From: Saprospiraceae bacterium | GTDB lineage: Bacteria > Bacteroidota > Bacteroidia > Chitinophagales > Saprospiraceae | NCBI GenBank assembly: GCA_020631355.1 | Contig: JAHDHL010000024.1 | Span: 1-64,000 of the forward strand | Length of the DNA stretch: 64,000 nt | Direction of reading: 5' to 3' | Shown: in pieces, positions 20,509-30,352 of the stretch | Layout of the letters: each line of letters begins with the position of its first letter | How positions within the stretch are numbered: the first letter of the stretch is position 1 | Notes under the pieces: model-generated | The model's input: only the letters and a program-made list of their open reading frames with translations | Database searches by the model: none | Told to the model about the DNA's origin: nothing | Translations under genes and position numbers: made by a program

Positions 20509-22613
20509 TCCAATTTCCTGAATCTTAACAAGAGTGAATTCCCGATTACAACAACATCGGAAAATGCCATGAACAATGCACCCAGCATTGGATTCAGAAA
20601 TCCCATTGCGGCCACTGGTATGGCCACGATATTATACGCAAAGGCCCAAAATAGATTTTGCTTAATGGTTTTCAGTGTATGCCTACTGATTTTATGTGCC
20701 TGAACCAATGTTTCAGGTTTTTCATTCAAGAGAACAATCCCAGATGAATGAATAGCAATATCTGATGCATTGCTGAAACTAATCCCTACATCGGCCTTGG
20801 CCAAGGCAGCTGCATCATTGATACCATCTCCTATCATCGCCACCTTATGACGACTGTTCATTGTAGCAATGACATCATGTTTGTCCTCAGGTAAGACTTC
20901 GGCCCTAAATGACCCGATGCCTGTTTCCTTGGCAATACGGCTAACCTTTTCCTCCCTATCACCACTTAGGATGGATAGGTTGATATTTTGGTCTTTGAAA
21001 TAATGGACGACCTCATCAAAGTCCGCCCTAACCCTATCTCCTAAGGATAGCTTAGCAACACAAACCCCATTTTTCAAAACATAGACATCCGCATCATGCT
21101 TGACATCCCTATGCTTGATGAGCCTGAATGAACCAATAGCCCAGTTATCATCCCCTGCGAATCCCTGAATCTGAACGCCTTTCACCTCATTCACATCCTT
21201 GAAATCCATTGGTCTAACATCATGGAATGCATGCATGATAGTTTGTGCAATGGGATGTGAAGAATGCTGTTCCAAACCTACGATGGCTGATTGGATTTCG
21301 GACTCATCTTCTGACAGCACCTCGAATCTTTCCAATGACATCATGCCTTCCGTAATTGTTCCTGTCTTGTCCAGAACCAGTTCATTGACATTGGCAAATA
21401 TCTCGAGCGTTCTACTTCCCTTAATCAGTACCCCCTGTTGAGCAGCCCTGCCCACTCCAACCATGATTGCAGCAGGCGTAGCCAGTCCCATTGCACATGG
21501 GCATGATATTACCAATACGGCTATTCCATTCATCAGTGCTTGGGTAAAGGGCACTTGAAAGATAAAATGTCCCAAAACAATTGTCAAAATGGAAATCAGT
21601 AAGACAACAGGAACGAAAATGGCACTAATCTGGTCAGCCAGTCTTTGTATTTCGGGTTCGTCTGCCTGGGCATTCTTTACTAAATCAATGATCTTACTCA
21701 ATACAGTATCCTTTCCGGTAGCCGTTACTTGCAAAAGCAAATTTCCTGAACTAAGGATTGATGCACCTGTCACATGGTGTCCCTTTTGTTTTTCAACCCA
21801 ATCACTTTCCCCGGTCAGCATAGATTCGTCAAGATGTCCCTCTCCCTCAATGACAATCCCATCCAAGGGAATTGCATCTCCCTCATTCACCTTTACCTTA
21901 TCTCCAACCCTGATATCCTTTATGTCCTTTTTCACAAAATGGCCATCTTTTCCTTGTACCCAAGCCTCATTCGTTTGCAAATTTCTTAGATCCTCAATGG
22001 CATTGGTAGTTTGGTCTACTGCTTTTTTCTCCATTAGGTTTCCCATCAAAACCAATGTGATGATGGTTGCTGCTGTTTCGAAGAAAATCAAATCAGAGTT
22101 CATTGTGTATAGTCCTACCAAAGAGTAGACAAATGCAGCTGTACTTCCAATAAAAATCAGTACATCCATATTTGTATTGCCTACTTTGAGTGCATTCATT
22201 GCACTTCCTCCAAAATGAATGAAACCAATAACATAGACAGGTAAACAAAGGAAAAATTGGGTCCAAGGAGATTCCAACCATTCCAGATGAACTCCCAGCA
22301 TCATCAGAATATGTCCCAAGAACAAAGGAGCAGTAAATGCAGCACAAACCCATAATTTCCTTTCGAGTGTCCAAGTTTGAGTCGGTCGTTCTTGTCGGCT
22401 GCCATCATCCACAATTTCGAAACCCAATTTGCCAATTCCTTTCATAATGGCCTCCAATTCCACATCTGCATTCGCACTGAATCTGACTTCATGAGTTGTA
22501 ACATTCACGTGTACATCTTCCATCCCCTTACGTTCCAAGAATTTGGTTACGGTCCTTGCACAATTCGTACAAGTCATACCCTCAACTTTCCATTCCTGAG
22601 ATATTCTCTCCAT
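20505..22613 (-). CDS. copA: Copper-exporting P1B-type ATPase
   Basis: A 702-residue Cu(I) exporter that uses ATP to move copper out of the cytoplasm. One N-terminal HMA domain carries CxxC (GMTCTNC, Cys15 and Cys18). The membrane CPC motif is at residues 371-373, the phosphorylation loop DKTGT has Asp415, HP is in SSHPIAQ, and GDGINDAAALAKADVG is the hinge. The TGES actuator motif is also present. The CPC core with an HMA domain supports Cu(I) over Zn or Cd. No CopZ chaperone or CueR-type regulator is adjacent. It is transcribed divergently from the large adhesin across 393 bases. Confidence 0.95.
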   Translation of the reverse strand: MERISQEWKVEGMTCTNCARTVTKFLERKGMEDVHVNVTTHEVRFSANADVELEAIMKGIGKLGFEIVDDGSRQERPTQTWTLERKLWVCAAFTAPLFLGHILMMLGVHLEWLESPWTQFFLCLPVYVIGFIHFGGSAMNALKVGNTNMDVLIFIGSTAAFVYSLVGLYTMNSDLIFFETAATIITLVLMGNLMEKKAVDQTTNAIEDLRNLQTNEAWVQGKDGHFVKKDIKDIRVGDKVKVNEGDAIPLDGIVIEGEGHLDESMLTGESDWVEKQKGHHVTGASILSSGNLLLQVTATGKDTVLSKIIDLVKNAQADEPEIQRLADQISAIFVPVVLLISILTIVLGHFIFQVPFTQALMNGIAVLVISCPCAMGLATPAAIMVGVGRAAQQGVLIKGSRTLEIFANVNELVLDKTGTITEGMMSLERFEVLSEDESEIQSAIVGLEQHSSHPIAQTIMHAFHDVRPMDFKDVNEVKGVQIQGFAGDDNWAIGSFRLIKHRDVKHDADVYVLKNGVCVAKLSLGDRVRADFDEVVHYFKDQNINLSILSGDREEKVSRIAKETGIGSFRAEVLPEDKHDVIATMNSRHKVAMIGDGINDAAALAKADVGISFSNASDIAIHSSGIVLLNEKPETLVQAHKISRHTLKTIKQNLFWAFAYNIVAIPVAAMGFLNPMLGALFMAFSDVVVIGNSLLLRFRKLD

Positions 22614-23006
22614 CGTATTACAATGTTATGTTATTAACCAACCATACAACAATAATACTCGGATAAAAGATGTATGATTCATTAGAAAATTCATAAACAG
22701 ATTAAAATCTTAAAACACTAAATAACAATCAATTATAGTAAACTTCCCAAAAATTAACTAAACAATCTGATTATTATAGCATTCCATCATATGGGAGATT
22801 GTACTTACTTTTAAAATAGTATCAATCAATCTTCTAGCTATCACCCTCCAAGTAATAACAAAAAACCTTAACAAAATCCCAAACAAGCACGATTACGACA
22901 AAAGCCAAATTATTACCTTGCTTAAGGCAAAGTTATAAGATAAAGGGGTAATTTAGGCGAACCAACTGAACTGTTCTAACCAAAGAATTGATTAAACTAA
23001 GGCAGA
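22614..23006. other. Intergenic region between copA and the adhesin gene
   Basis: A 393-base AT-rich divergent region with no convincing reading frame. TACCTTG at 22914-22920, one T short of the TAnnTTTG box, is the best promoter-like site for the adhesin; the leader would be about 80 bases. On the minus strand TATTATTG, about 45 bases before copA, is a one-mismatch -7 box. No palindromic metal-regulator operator was seen. Confidence 0.4.
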
Positions 23007-26000
23007 ATGAAATTTATGCTCAAGTACTTTACCCTTACCCTAACAATGACTTTGCTTGTCACCCACATGCAAGGACAAAATGTATTCATATCCAATGGAA
23101 GTGCAAATGCCTGTGGAGGAACTTTCCTTGATACAGGGGTGAATGGAGGTGGATATGGAACCAATGAAAACTTCGAATTCACGATCTGTACAGATAGTTC
23201 CAACCCTGCAGAAACACATGTAACCTTGCTTTTCAACCCATTGGACTTGGGAGGTGGTGATCTACTATGTTTCTTTGATGGCGACGATACATCCGCCCCA
23301 TCATTAGGTTGTAGTAATACCATTACCAATACAGAAGCTTTCGTAATCCAAGCTTCAGCTGTAAATCCCTCAGGCTGTATTACCGTTACATTCGTTTCAG
23401 ATAATATGGATGGTGGTGAAGGTGGATGGAGTGCTGGTATCAATTGTATCCAACAATGCCAGACTGTGCTTTCTTCTATCGTTAGTAGTGATCCTCCAAT
23501 TTCTCCACCAGACACTGGTTATATTGATATATGTCCGGGTGACCTCGTCACTTTTAGTGGGGCCGGCGAATACCCTCAGAATAATTTCATTTACGCCCAA
23601 TCTGATGGAACATCATCTTTTTCTTGGGATTTCGGTGATGGTACCTCAGCACTTGGACCCAATGTCCAACATGTCTACAATAACCCTGGTGGATACATCG
23701 TACAATTAACGATTACCGATGTGAATGGATGTGTCAATACGAATTTCATCTCCCAGCGAATCAGGGTTTCTGGTCCGCCGGAATTCAATCTTGTAGAGGA
23801 CCTATCCCCTATCGTTTGTGTAAATGACACCATTGCCATTTACACTGCCGTTAATGATACACTAGCAGATATCTCCATTAATCCGGGAGCGGGTAGTTTC
23901 CAAGCAGGTGGTACCGTTGCGGATTCCGTTTGTGTTCCGGATGGAACGGGTGAAATCTATTATTCCGACTTGGAACTCAATGATTTCTCCCCCGGACAAA
24001 CCTTGAACAACATAGATGACTTATTGGGTGTATGTGTGGATATGGAACATTCATTCCTTGGTGATTTGGAAATCATGATTTCGTGTCCATCAGGCCAAAC
24101 AGTCATACTGCATGAATTCTCCAACTTTAGTGGTGGTGGATATTATTTGGGCGAACCCATTGATGGAAATGCACAGGCATGCCAGAGTGATGCCAATGTT
24201 GGAAACGGTGCCACGTACTGCTGGACTCCGAATGCAACGAATGGAACTTGGCTACAATCAGCCGGTCTAGTAAATGCTGACAACCAACTACCTCCGGGTG
24301 ATTATTCCTCTTTCCAATCCTTAGACGGTCTTTTAGGTTGTGAGCTGAATGGAGTGTGGACGATTAGTATTGAAGACAATTGGAACATTGATGATGGTGT
24401 TATTTTTTCTTGGAATCTGGCACTAAATCAAGATATCTTCCCAAGTCTTGAAACTTATGATTTGAATATTGTCAATGCGGAATGGTTGGATGATCCATCC
24501 ATTATCGTTAATAATGCAGATTCTATGGTGGCTAGCCCACAATTCCCAGGTAGCATCAATTATGTATTTGAGGCAACGGATAATTTCGGATGTGTCTATG
24601 ATACAACCGTATCAGTACAAGTATTACCACAAACTGACCCCAACTGCTACAATTGTTCCGGTAATCTGGCTCCAATGGCAGATGTTACCATTTGCGATGA
24701 TGGAGAAAATACACAATTGAGCACAACGCTGGAAAATGTGGAATTGACAACCACAACATTCCAAGATACACCTAATGCACCTTTCAGTTTCAATGCTACC
24801 CCTCCCAGTAGTCCATTGACATCTGTCATCAATGTATCAGGTTTACCCTATAACTTCATAGATGCAAGTTCAATCGAATCCATCTGTATGAATATTTCAC
24901 ACCCGACGGATTTGGATGTTCTAGCTATCTTGATTGCACCTAATGGTACTACGGTAGAACTCACTAATGGAGGAACAGTATTCGGACAGGATTATACGCA
25001 AACTTGTTTCTCCCCGTCTGCTACGACACCCATTTCTGCTGGTTCACCTCCATATACAGGCGAATGGTTGCCCAATGGTGATTTAAGCACACTTGTCGGG
25101 TCTCAAGCAAATGGAAACTGGACCTTATCGGTAGCGGACCAATATCCTGCTTTCGAATCCGGTATACTTCTTAATTGGAGCATCACTTTCAGTTTGGCCA
25201 ATAATCTTACTTGGACCTGGTCTCCTGCTGATGGATTATCCTGTACGGATTGTGGCGACCCAATAGCTCAGCCTACCACCACTACTGCTTATACAGTTAC
25301 AGCTACGGACCAGTACAACTGTTCATTCACTGAATCGGTGACTGTTTCTGTGATAGATTGTAATACACCATGTAATCTGGCTGCTTCACTTGCCAATAGT
25401 ACGGATGCTACTTGTTCAGGTGCCATGGATGGAACAGCAACCATCAATGCAACTGGTCAGGTCGGTTCAGTCACTTATGTTTTGGATGGTGTTACAACAC
25501 AAATAGATGATGGTTTCTTTTCTGGGTTGAATGATGGGCCACATCAAGTAGTATTGACTGATGGAAATAATTGTAGCGTTACGGTTGATTTTGTAATCAA
25601 TACTCCGAATGCTATGGCTCTTACATTAACACCTACCAATATATCCTGTAATGGAGGGAATGATGGCTCCATTACTTCGCTAACCTCTGGAGGTGATGGT
25701 AATTACACTTATAATTGGAGTAGTGGTTCCGTCACAAGTGACATTTCCAATCTGACTGCAATGGGATATACACTTACCGTTACGGATGGGAATGGTTGTC
25801 AAGTAATCGATTCATTGACACTGACCGAACCTGATGCCATCTTACTCACAACCTCTGACACTCCTGTAAATTGTTTTGGTGGCAATGATGGAACTGCAAG
25901 TGTAACAGCATCAGGTGGCAATGGAACCCTTAGTTATCTTTGGGATAACTCAGAGATTACGAATTCAATATCAAATCTTTCAGCTGGGACATATACCGTA

Positions 26001-29000
26001 ACTGTTACGGATGATAACATGTGTACCAATACGGCTGAAGTTACAATAACAGAACCCGCTACTCCTGTTACCATTAATTCTATTACACAATCGGTGACAG
26101 CCTGTTTTGGTGCTGATGATAGCGAAGCTACTGTGGTAGCTTCAGGAGGTACCGGGGTATTGAGTTACAACTGGTCTTCTGGTGGCACGACGGACGTTGA
26201 GACTAATCTAGCGCCCGGTGACTATACGGTTACAGTGACTGATGAAAATTCTTGCTCCACTACCGCAACTATTAATATTGTTCAGTATGATGAATTAATT
26301 GTCAGTGTAACCGGGATTGATGTAGCATGTTTTGCAGGTGCGGATGGTTCTGTAACTGCTAGTGCAACGGGTGGTACTCCTGGCTATACTTATCTATGGG
26401 ATGACCCTAATAATCAGACTACTGCCACGGCAACAGGTTTGGTTGCAGGTACTTACAATGTAACTGTTACTGATCTTAATAATTGTACCAGTACTAATAC
26501 CATAAGTATTGTCGAACCTGTAGGAATGACCTATTTTGATGTTCCTGGTAATATATTGTGCCATGGAGACAATACTGGTTTTGCAGGTATATTCGTAACA
26601 GGAGGCGTTTATCCGTATGAATATGAATGGTCCAATGGTGTGACAGCCGTATCTACAGGATCATTCTTTGGTGGTTGGGTGCTGAATGAAACCAATGGCT
26701 GTATGAACTATACTACCACTGCTGTCCAATCATTTGCAGACACGATCTGTGTTGATATCACCGATGGTAATAATAGTATGAATGCCTACTATGTCGTTTC
26801 TACTATTGCGGCAGATAACTGTATGGGAGACATGACCGATACTGATGGCGATGGTATTTGTGATAATGCAGACCCTGCACCTAACGATGCCTGTTCTCCG
26901 AATGCTTTTGATTTGAATAACAATGGAACATGTGACTTTGATGAACCAGACGTGATACAAACCGTCTACATGGAAGTTCCCATGAGTGAAACCATGACAG
27001 CTTGCTTGGATTTACCTGCCGCATTCGATGCTGCGAATACATCATATAGTTATTGCCAACAAGATGATGGTCATGTGATTACCAGTTTACTTGCAGGTGA
27101 CTATACAGTTACTGTTACTGATAATAATGGTTGCACATTCCAGGAAACCGTTACCGTAACAGAACCTGATGAGCTCAATGCTACCTTAACCACTTCCAAT
27201 GTAAGTTGTTTTGGAGGAAATGATGGTTCTTCCACAGCTGCGGTAACTGGTGGAATTGCACTAGTTGCACCATACACCTATTTATGGAGTGATGGAGCCA
27301 GTCAAACAACTGACCAAGCTTCGAACTTGATTGCTGGAGACTATACCGTAACGGTAACAGATAACAATGGATGTACAGTTACACAAACTACAACCATTAC
27401 CGAACCTGCAACACCAGTCCAAATTACATCCATTACCCAAACGAATACCAGTTGTGCGGGATTGAATAATGGTTCTGCTGAGGTAATCGCTACGGGTGGT
27501 ACAGATGTATTCACCTACTTGTGGAGTAATAATGCAACAACGAGTACTCCTAATGGTCTTGCACCCGGTACTTACACAGTTACGGTAACAGATAGTAATG
27601 GATGTACTGCCGAAGATCAACTGGACATTGTAGAATATGGCCTGATGTCCGTAAGTGCAACAAGCACGGATGTCGGTTGTTTCGGGGCATCTACTGGAAC
27701 AGCTTCTGTAACACTGATATCTGGTGGTGCTGGTACAGGCAATCTTTCTGAATACTCATATACCTGGTCCGGTACGGGCCAGACAACTTCTACGGTTACC
27801 AATCTTGCTGTTGGTAATTATACTGTCACGGTTACGGATATTGCCGGTTGTACGGCAACTGCAACCGTTACCATAGCTGAACCGACAGAATTATTCTCAT
27901 CCATTACAAGTGGAAACTTGAGCTGTAGTGATACTGCTGATGGCTTTGCTACTGCTGAGGCGACAGGAGGTACTCCTCCTTATACTTACGAGTGGGATGC
28001 CAATGCAGGATTTGCAACAACAGAAACGGTCAACAATCTAGCTCCGGGTGGTTACAATGTAACCGTATCGGATGCTAACGGATGCCAGTCAGTTGCATTC
28101 ACATTCATCAATCCCGTTATTCCTGTGAATATTGATTTCACAGTCGTGGATAATATTTGTCACAACGGATTCCAAGGTTCAATCACAGCTAATGTAGGCG
28201 GAGGTACTCCTCCATTCACTTACATTTGGTCTACGGGTGATACCACTACAACCAACCTGATTGAATTCTTACCTACCGGCATCTATACTGTTACAGTTTC
28301 TGATGCCAATATGTGTACCACAACCGCATCTACACCACTATTCCATCCGGATGAATTATTACTGGATGTGGATGTCCAAGATGTAAGTTGTTATGGTGAT
28401 AGGGATGGCAGCATCCTACTTACCGGTACCGGAGGTACATTCCCTTATACCTATAGTTTCAATGGAGGTCCTTTCGGTGGCTCTGAGTATTTGGGTGGTT
28501 TATTCCCTGGATATTATGATGTTGCAATTCAGGATGCCAACGGATGTATCACATCGGTAGATTCATTATTGGTAGGAGAACCTCTACCATTGGTAGCTGA
28601 AATATATCCATCATCTGATGTGATATACTTGAATCTAGGAGATTCCGTTAATCTAGCAGGTGATGTATTCAATGCGGTAGGTGGCCAAATTTATACATGG
28701 GATGCATTGTACTCTGATACGACCCTTTCCTGTGATACTTGTCAATTTCCTATTGTTTATACACTAGAAAATGATAGGTACACCGTAACTGTAACCGACG
28801 ATAATGGTTGTACCGCCACTGAGGATGTCGAAATTATCGTACCAAGGGAAAGACAGGTGTTCGTTCCCGGAGGATTCACTCCGAATGGCGATAGTGTCAA
28901 TGATGTCCTAATGGTTCATGGAAAGACTGGAACGCGGGTACTTACCTTCAGGGTTTATGACCGTTGGGGAGAGTTGATGTTCAGGGCAGATGACTATGAC

Positions 29001-29147
29001 ATCAATACTGCTGAATCCGCATTCGTATGGAATGGTGACTTCAAGGGCAAACCCATGAATTCGGCTGTTTTCGTCTGGTATGTGGAAGTCGAATATATTG
29101 ATGGACGCCAAGAATCTTTCGAGGGTAACACCACCCTCTTAAGGTAA
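23007..29147 (+). CDS. Giant T9SS adhesin-like protein with SprB repeats
   Basis: A 2046-residue secreted protein. A signal peptide (LTLTMTLLVTHMQGQ) is followed by a CUB-like domain (about 26-150), a PKD domain (about 195-255, SWDFGDGTS), two proprotein-convertase P-type domains (about 310-470 and 570-735) and twelve SprB-type repeats, each opening with a Cys-Gly-Asp-Gly pattern such as CFGGNDG and ending in TYTVTVTD. The last 90 residues (FTPNGDSVNDV, YDRWGELMF) are the gliding-motility-associated type B T9SS sorting domain. Repeat 6 is interrupted by about 130 foreign residues (about 1215-1350). SprB is a mobile gliding adhesin of Flavobacterium; this protein is probably a surface adhesin. 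The sprF-type gene follows after 84 bases. Confidence 0.9.
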   Translation: MKFMLKYFTLTLTMTLLVTHMQGQNVFISNGSANACGGTFLDTGVNGGGYGTNENFEFTICTDSSNPAETHVTLLFNPLDLGGGDLLCFFDGDDTSAPSLGCSNTITNTEAFVIQASAVNPSGCITVTFVSDNMDGGEGGWSAGINCIQQCQTVLSSIVSSDPPISPPDTGYIDICPGDLVTFSGAGEYPQNNFIYAQSDGTSSFSWDFGDGTSALGPNVQHVYNNPGGYIVQLTITDVNGCVNTNFISQRIRVSGPPEFNLVEDLSPIVCVNDTIAIYTAVNDTLADISINPGAGSFQAGGTVADSVCVPDGTGEIYYSDLELNDFSPGQTLNNIDDLLGVCVDMEHSFLGDLEIMISCPSGQTVILHEFSNFSGGGYYLGEPIDGNAQACQSDANVGNGATYCWTPNATNGTWLQSAGLVNADNQLPPGDYSSFQSLDGLLGCELNGVWTISIEDNWNIDDGVIFSWNLALNQDIFPSLETYDLNIVNAEWLDDPSIIVNNADSMVASPQFPGSINYVFEATDNFGCVYDTTVSVQVLPQTDPNCYNCSGNLAPMADVTICDDGENTQLSTTLENVELTTTTFQDTPNAPFSFNATPPSSPLTSVINVSGLPYNFIDASSIESICMNISHPTDLDVLAILIAPNGTTVELTNGGTVFGQDYTQTCFSPSATTPISAGSPPYTGEWLPNGDLSTLVGSQANGNWTLSVADQYPAFESGILLNWSITFSLANNLTWTWSPADGLSCTDCGDPIAQPTTTTAYTVTATDQYNCSFTESVTVSVIDCNTPCNLAASLANSTDATCSGAMDGTATINATGQVGSVTYVLDGVTTQIDDGFFSGLNDGPHQVVLTDGNNCSVTVDFVINTPNAMALTLTPTNISCNGGNDGSITSLTSGGDGNYTYNWSSGSVTSDISNLTAMGYTLTVTDGNGCQVIDSLTLTEPDAILLTTSDTPVNCFGGNDGTASVTASGGNGTLSYLWDNSEITNSISNLSAGTYTVTVTDDNMCTNTAEVTITEPATPVTINSITQSVTACFGADDSEATVVASGGTGVLSYNWSSGGTTDVETNLAPGDYTVTVTDENSCSTTATINIVQYDELIVSVTGIDVACFAGADGSVTASATGGTPGYTYLWDDPNNQTTATATGLVAGTYNVTVTDLNNCTSTNTISIVEPVGMTYFDVPGNILCHGDNTGFAGIFVTGGVYPYEYEWSNGVTAVSTGSFFGGWVLNETNGCMNYTTTAVQSFADTICVDITDGNNSMNAYYVVSTIAADNCMGDMTDTDGDGICDNADPAPNDACSPNAFDLNNNGTCDFDEPDVIQTVYMEVPMSETMTACLDLPAAFDAANTSYSYCQQDDGHVITSLLAGDYTVTVTDNNGCTFQETVTVTEPDELNATLTTSNVSCFGGNDGSSTAAVTGGIALVAPYTYLWSDGASQTTDQASNLIAGDYTVTVTDNNGCTVTQTTTITEPATPVQITSITQTNTSCAGLNNGSAEVIATGGTDVFTYLWSNNATTSTPNGLAPGTYTVTVTDSNGCTAEDQLDIVEYGLMSVSATSTDVGCFGASTGTASVTLISGGAGTGNLSEYSYTWSGTGQTTSTVTNLAVGNYTVTVTDIAGCTATATVTIAEPTELFSSITSGNLSCSDTADGFATAEATGGTPPYTYEWDANAGFATTETVNNLAPGGYNVTVSDANGCQSVAFTFINPVIPVNIDFTVVDNICHNGFQGSITANVGGGTPPFTYIWSTGDTTTTNLIEFLPTGIYTVTVSDANMCTTTASTPLFHPDELLLDVDVQDVSCYGDRDGSILLTGTGGTFPYTYSFNGGPFGGSEYLGGLFPGYYDVAIQDANGCITSVDSLLVGEPLPLVAEIYPSSDVIYLNLGDSVNLAGDVFNAVGGQIYTWDALYSDTTLSCDTCQFPIVYTLENDRYTVTVTDDNGCTATEDVEIIVPRERQVFVPGGFTPNGDSVNDVLMVHGKTGTRVLTFRVYDRWGELMFRADDYDINTAESAFVWNGDFKGKPMNSAVFVWYVEVEYIDGRQESFEGNTTLLR

Positions 29148-29231
29148 TTGATTTTCATAACATTGGAACGGAATAATAATTGTATTACTTTAACAGTGAA
29201 TTAGCAGATACTCATTAAAGATTAGATAGAT

Positions 29232-30281
29232 ATGAAGGGTTTGAAACTATTGGCAATCGTATTCATCCTACTCGGCAGTTTGGGCTTGGAGGCACAGGAT
29301 GCAAGATTCTCGCAGTTCTACACTGCTCCCATGCACACCAATCCTGCATTTACAGGTATATTCCCCGGTCAATTCAGGGTCACGGTAAATTACAGGAATC
29401 AATGGTCCAGTTTCCTTTCTGGATCCTCATTCAATACCATAGGAGCCAGTTTTGATATTCGATTCAAAATGAATAGGTATGATTATCTTGCGGGAGGTCT
29501 GACCCTATTAAGGGATGATGCGGGAGATGCTCGCTTTAATCAGACAAAAGCGAATCTATCACTATCCTACTTGAAAAAAATGGGAGGTAGTAGATACAGT
29601 AGGAATAGTCATTACCTCGTTGTGGGTTTCCAAGGAGGAGCCGGACAAAATGGTATTGACTGGAGTCGACTAAGTTTTTCCCAACAGTTTGACCAAGAGG
29701 ATGAATTGTTTGTCCCTACTGATCCGACAGGAGAGAATTTCGGAGAGAATTCCACCATATATATCGATGCTAATGCAGGTTTGGCTTGGTATGCTGTTTT
29801 TGATGAGGACCTGAGTCTTTATGCTGGTTTTGCCATGCACCACCTGACTCGACCTAACATTTCATTCTATGATGGTTCTACCGAAACACTATTTACAAAA
29901 TATGTCGGTCAAATGGGAGGTCAGATTCCATTCAGTGAAAATCTTAGTATTCTTCCTGCTGCCATATTTACGAAGCAGGGCCCATCGAATGAAACCGTTG
30001 CAGGTGCCAATTTCCGTTATTCCAATAATGATTTCAATGAAGTCGCCCTTCGATTAGGAGGTTGGGTCAGGGTTGTTGGTGACAACTATTCTCCCTTGGC
30101 ATTGGAATCATTCGTCGTGACATCCATGCTGGAAATAGAGCGATTCCTTGTTGGATTGAGTTATGATGTCAATATGTCATCACTACAAAGTGCATCGAAT
30201 TCAAGGGGAGCATTCGAAGTATCCCTTACCTACATCAATCAAGAAAAAACAAGATATAAGACCATCTGTCCAAAATTCTAA
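29232..30281 (+). CDS. sprF: PorP/SprF family type IX secretion membrane protein
   Basis: A 349-residue outer-membrane barrel of the PorP/SprF family. The signal peptide (LAIVFILLGSLGLEAQ) and the opening DARFSQFYTAPMHTNPAFTG are diagnostic. SprF proteins are needed for secretion or attachment of the type B sorting-domain protein encoded next to them, so this gene is the expected partner of the upstream adhesin. The gene ends in a strong terminator. Assignment to the family is firm; the symbol denotes the paralogue group and not strict orthology. Confidence 0.92.
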   Translation: MKGLKLLAIVFILLGSLGLEAQDARFSQFYTAPMHTNPAFTGIFPGQFRVTVNYRNQWSSFLSGSSFNTIGASFDIRFKMNRYDYLAGGLTLLRDDAGDARFNQTKANLSLSYLKKMGGSRYSRNSHYLVVGFQGGAGQNGIDWSRLSFSQQFDQEDELFVPTDPTGENFGENSTIYIDANAGLAWYAVFDEDLSLYAGFAMHHLTRPNISFYDGSTETLFTKYVGQMGGQIPFSENLSILPAAIFTKQGPSNETVAGANFRYSNNDFNEVALRLGGWVRVVGDNYSPLALESFVVTSMLEIERFLVGLSYDVNMSSLQSASNSRGAFEVSLTYINQEKTRYKTICPKF

Positions 30282-30318
30282 ATCGAATCGATGGTAATCA
30301 ATCAATTGTGAATGATAA

Positions 30319-30352
30319 AAAGAAAGGCTAGGATTAATCCTGGCCTTTCTTT
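30319..30352. terminator. Bidirectional terminator between sprF and waaA
   Basis: A 15-base stem (AAAGAAAGGCTAGGA with its complement, one G-U pair) and a short loop, flanked by T-runs on both strands. On the plus strand it ends sprF. On the minus strand its stem includes the last codons and stop of waaA. Confidence 0.8.

Noticed and set aside
26730-27620. Minus-strand frames rich in Ile, Thr, Val and Cys within the adhesin
   Set aside because: Mirror images of the repeated TVTVTD codons, not independent genes.
23007-29147. Regularly spaced similar DNA segments that could look like a CRISPR or satellite array
   Set aside because: The period of about 220-270 bases and the open frame show that these are SprB-type protein repeats; the DNA copies are not identical.
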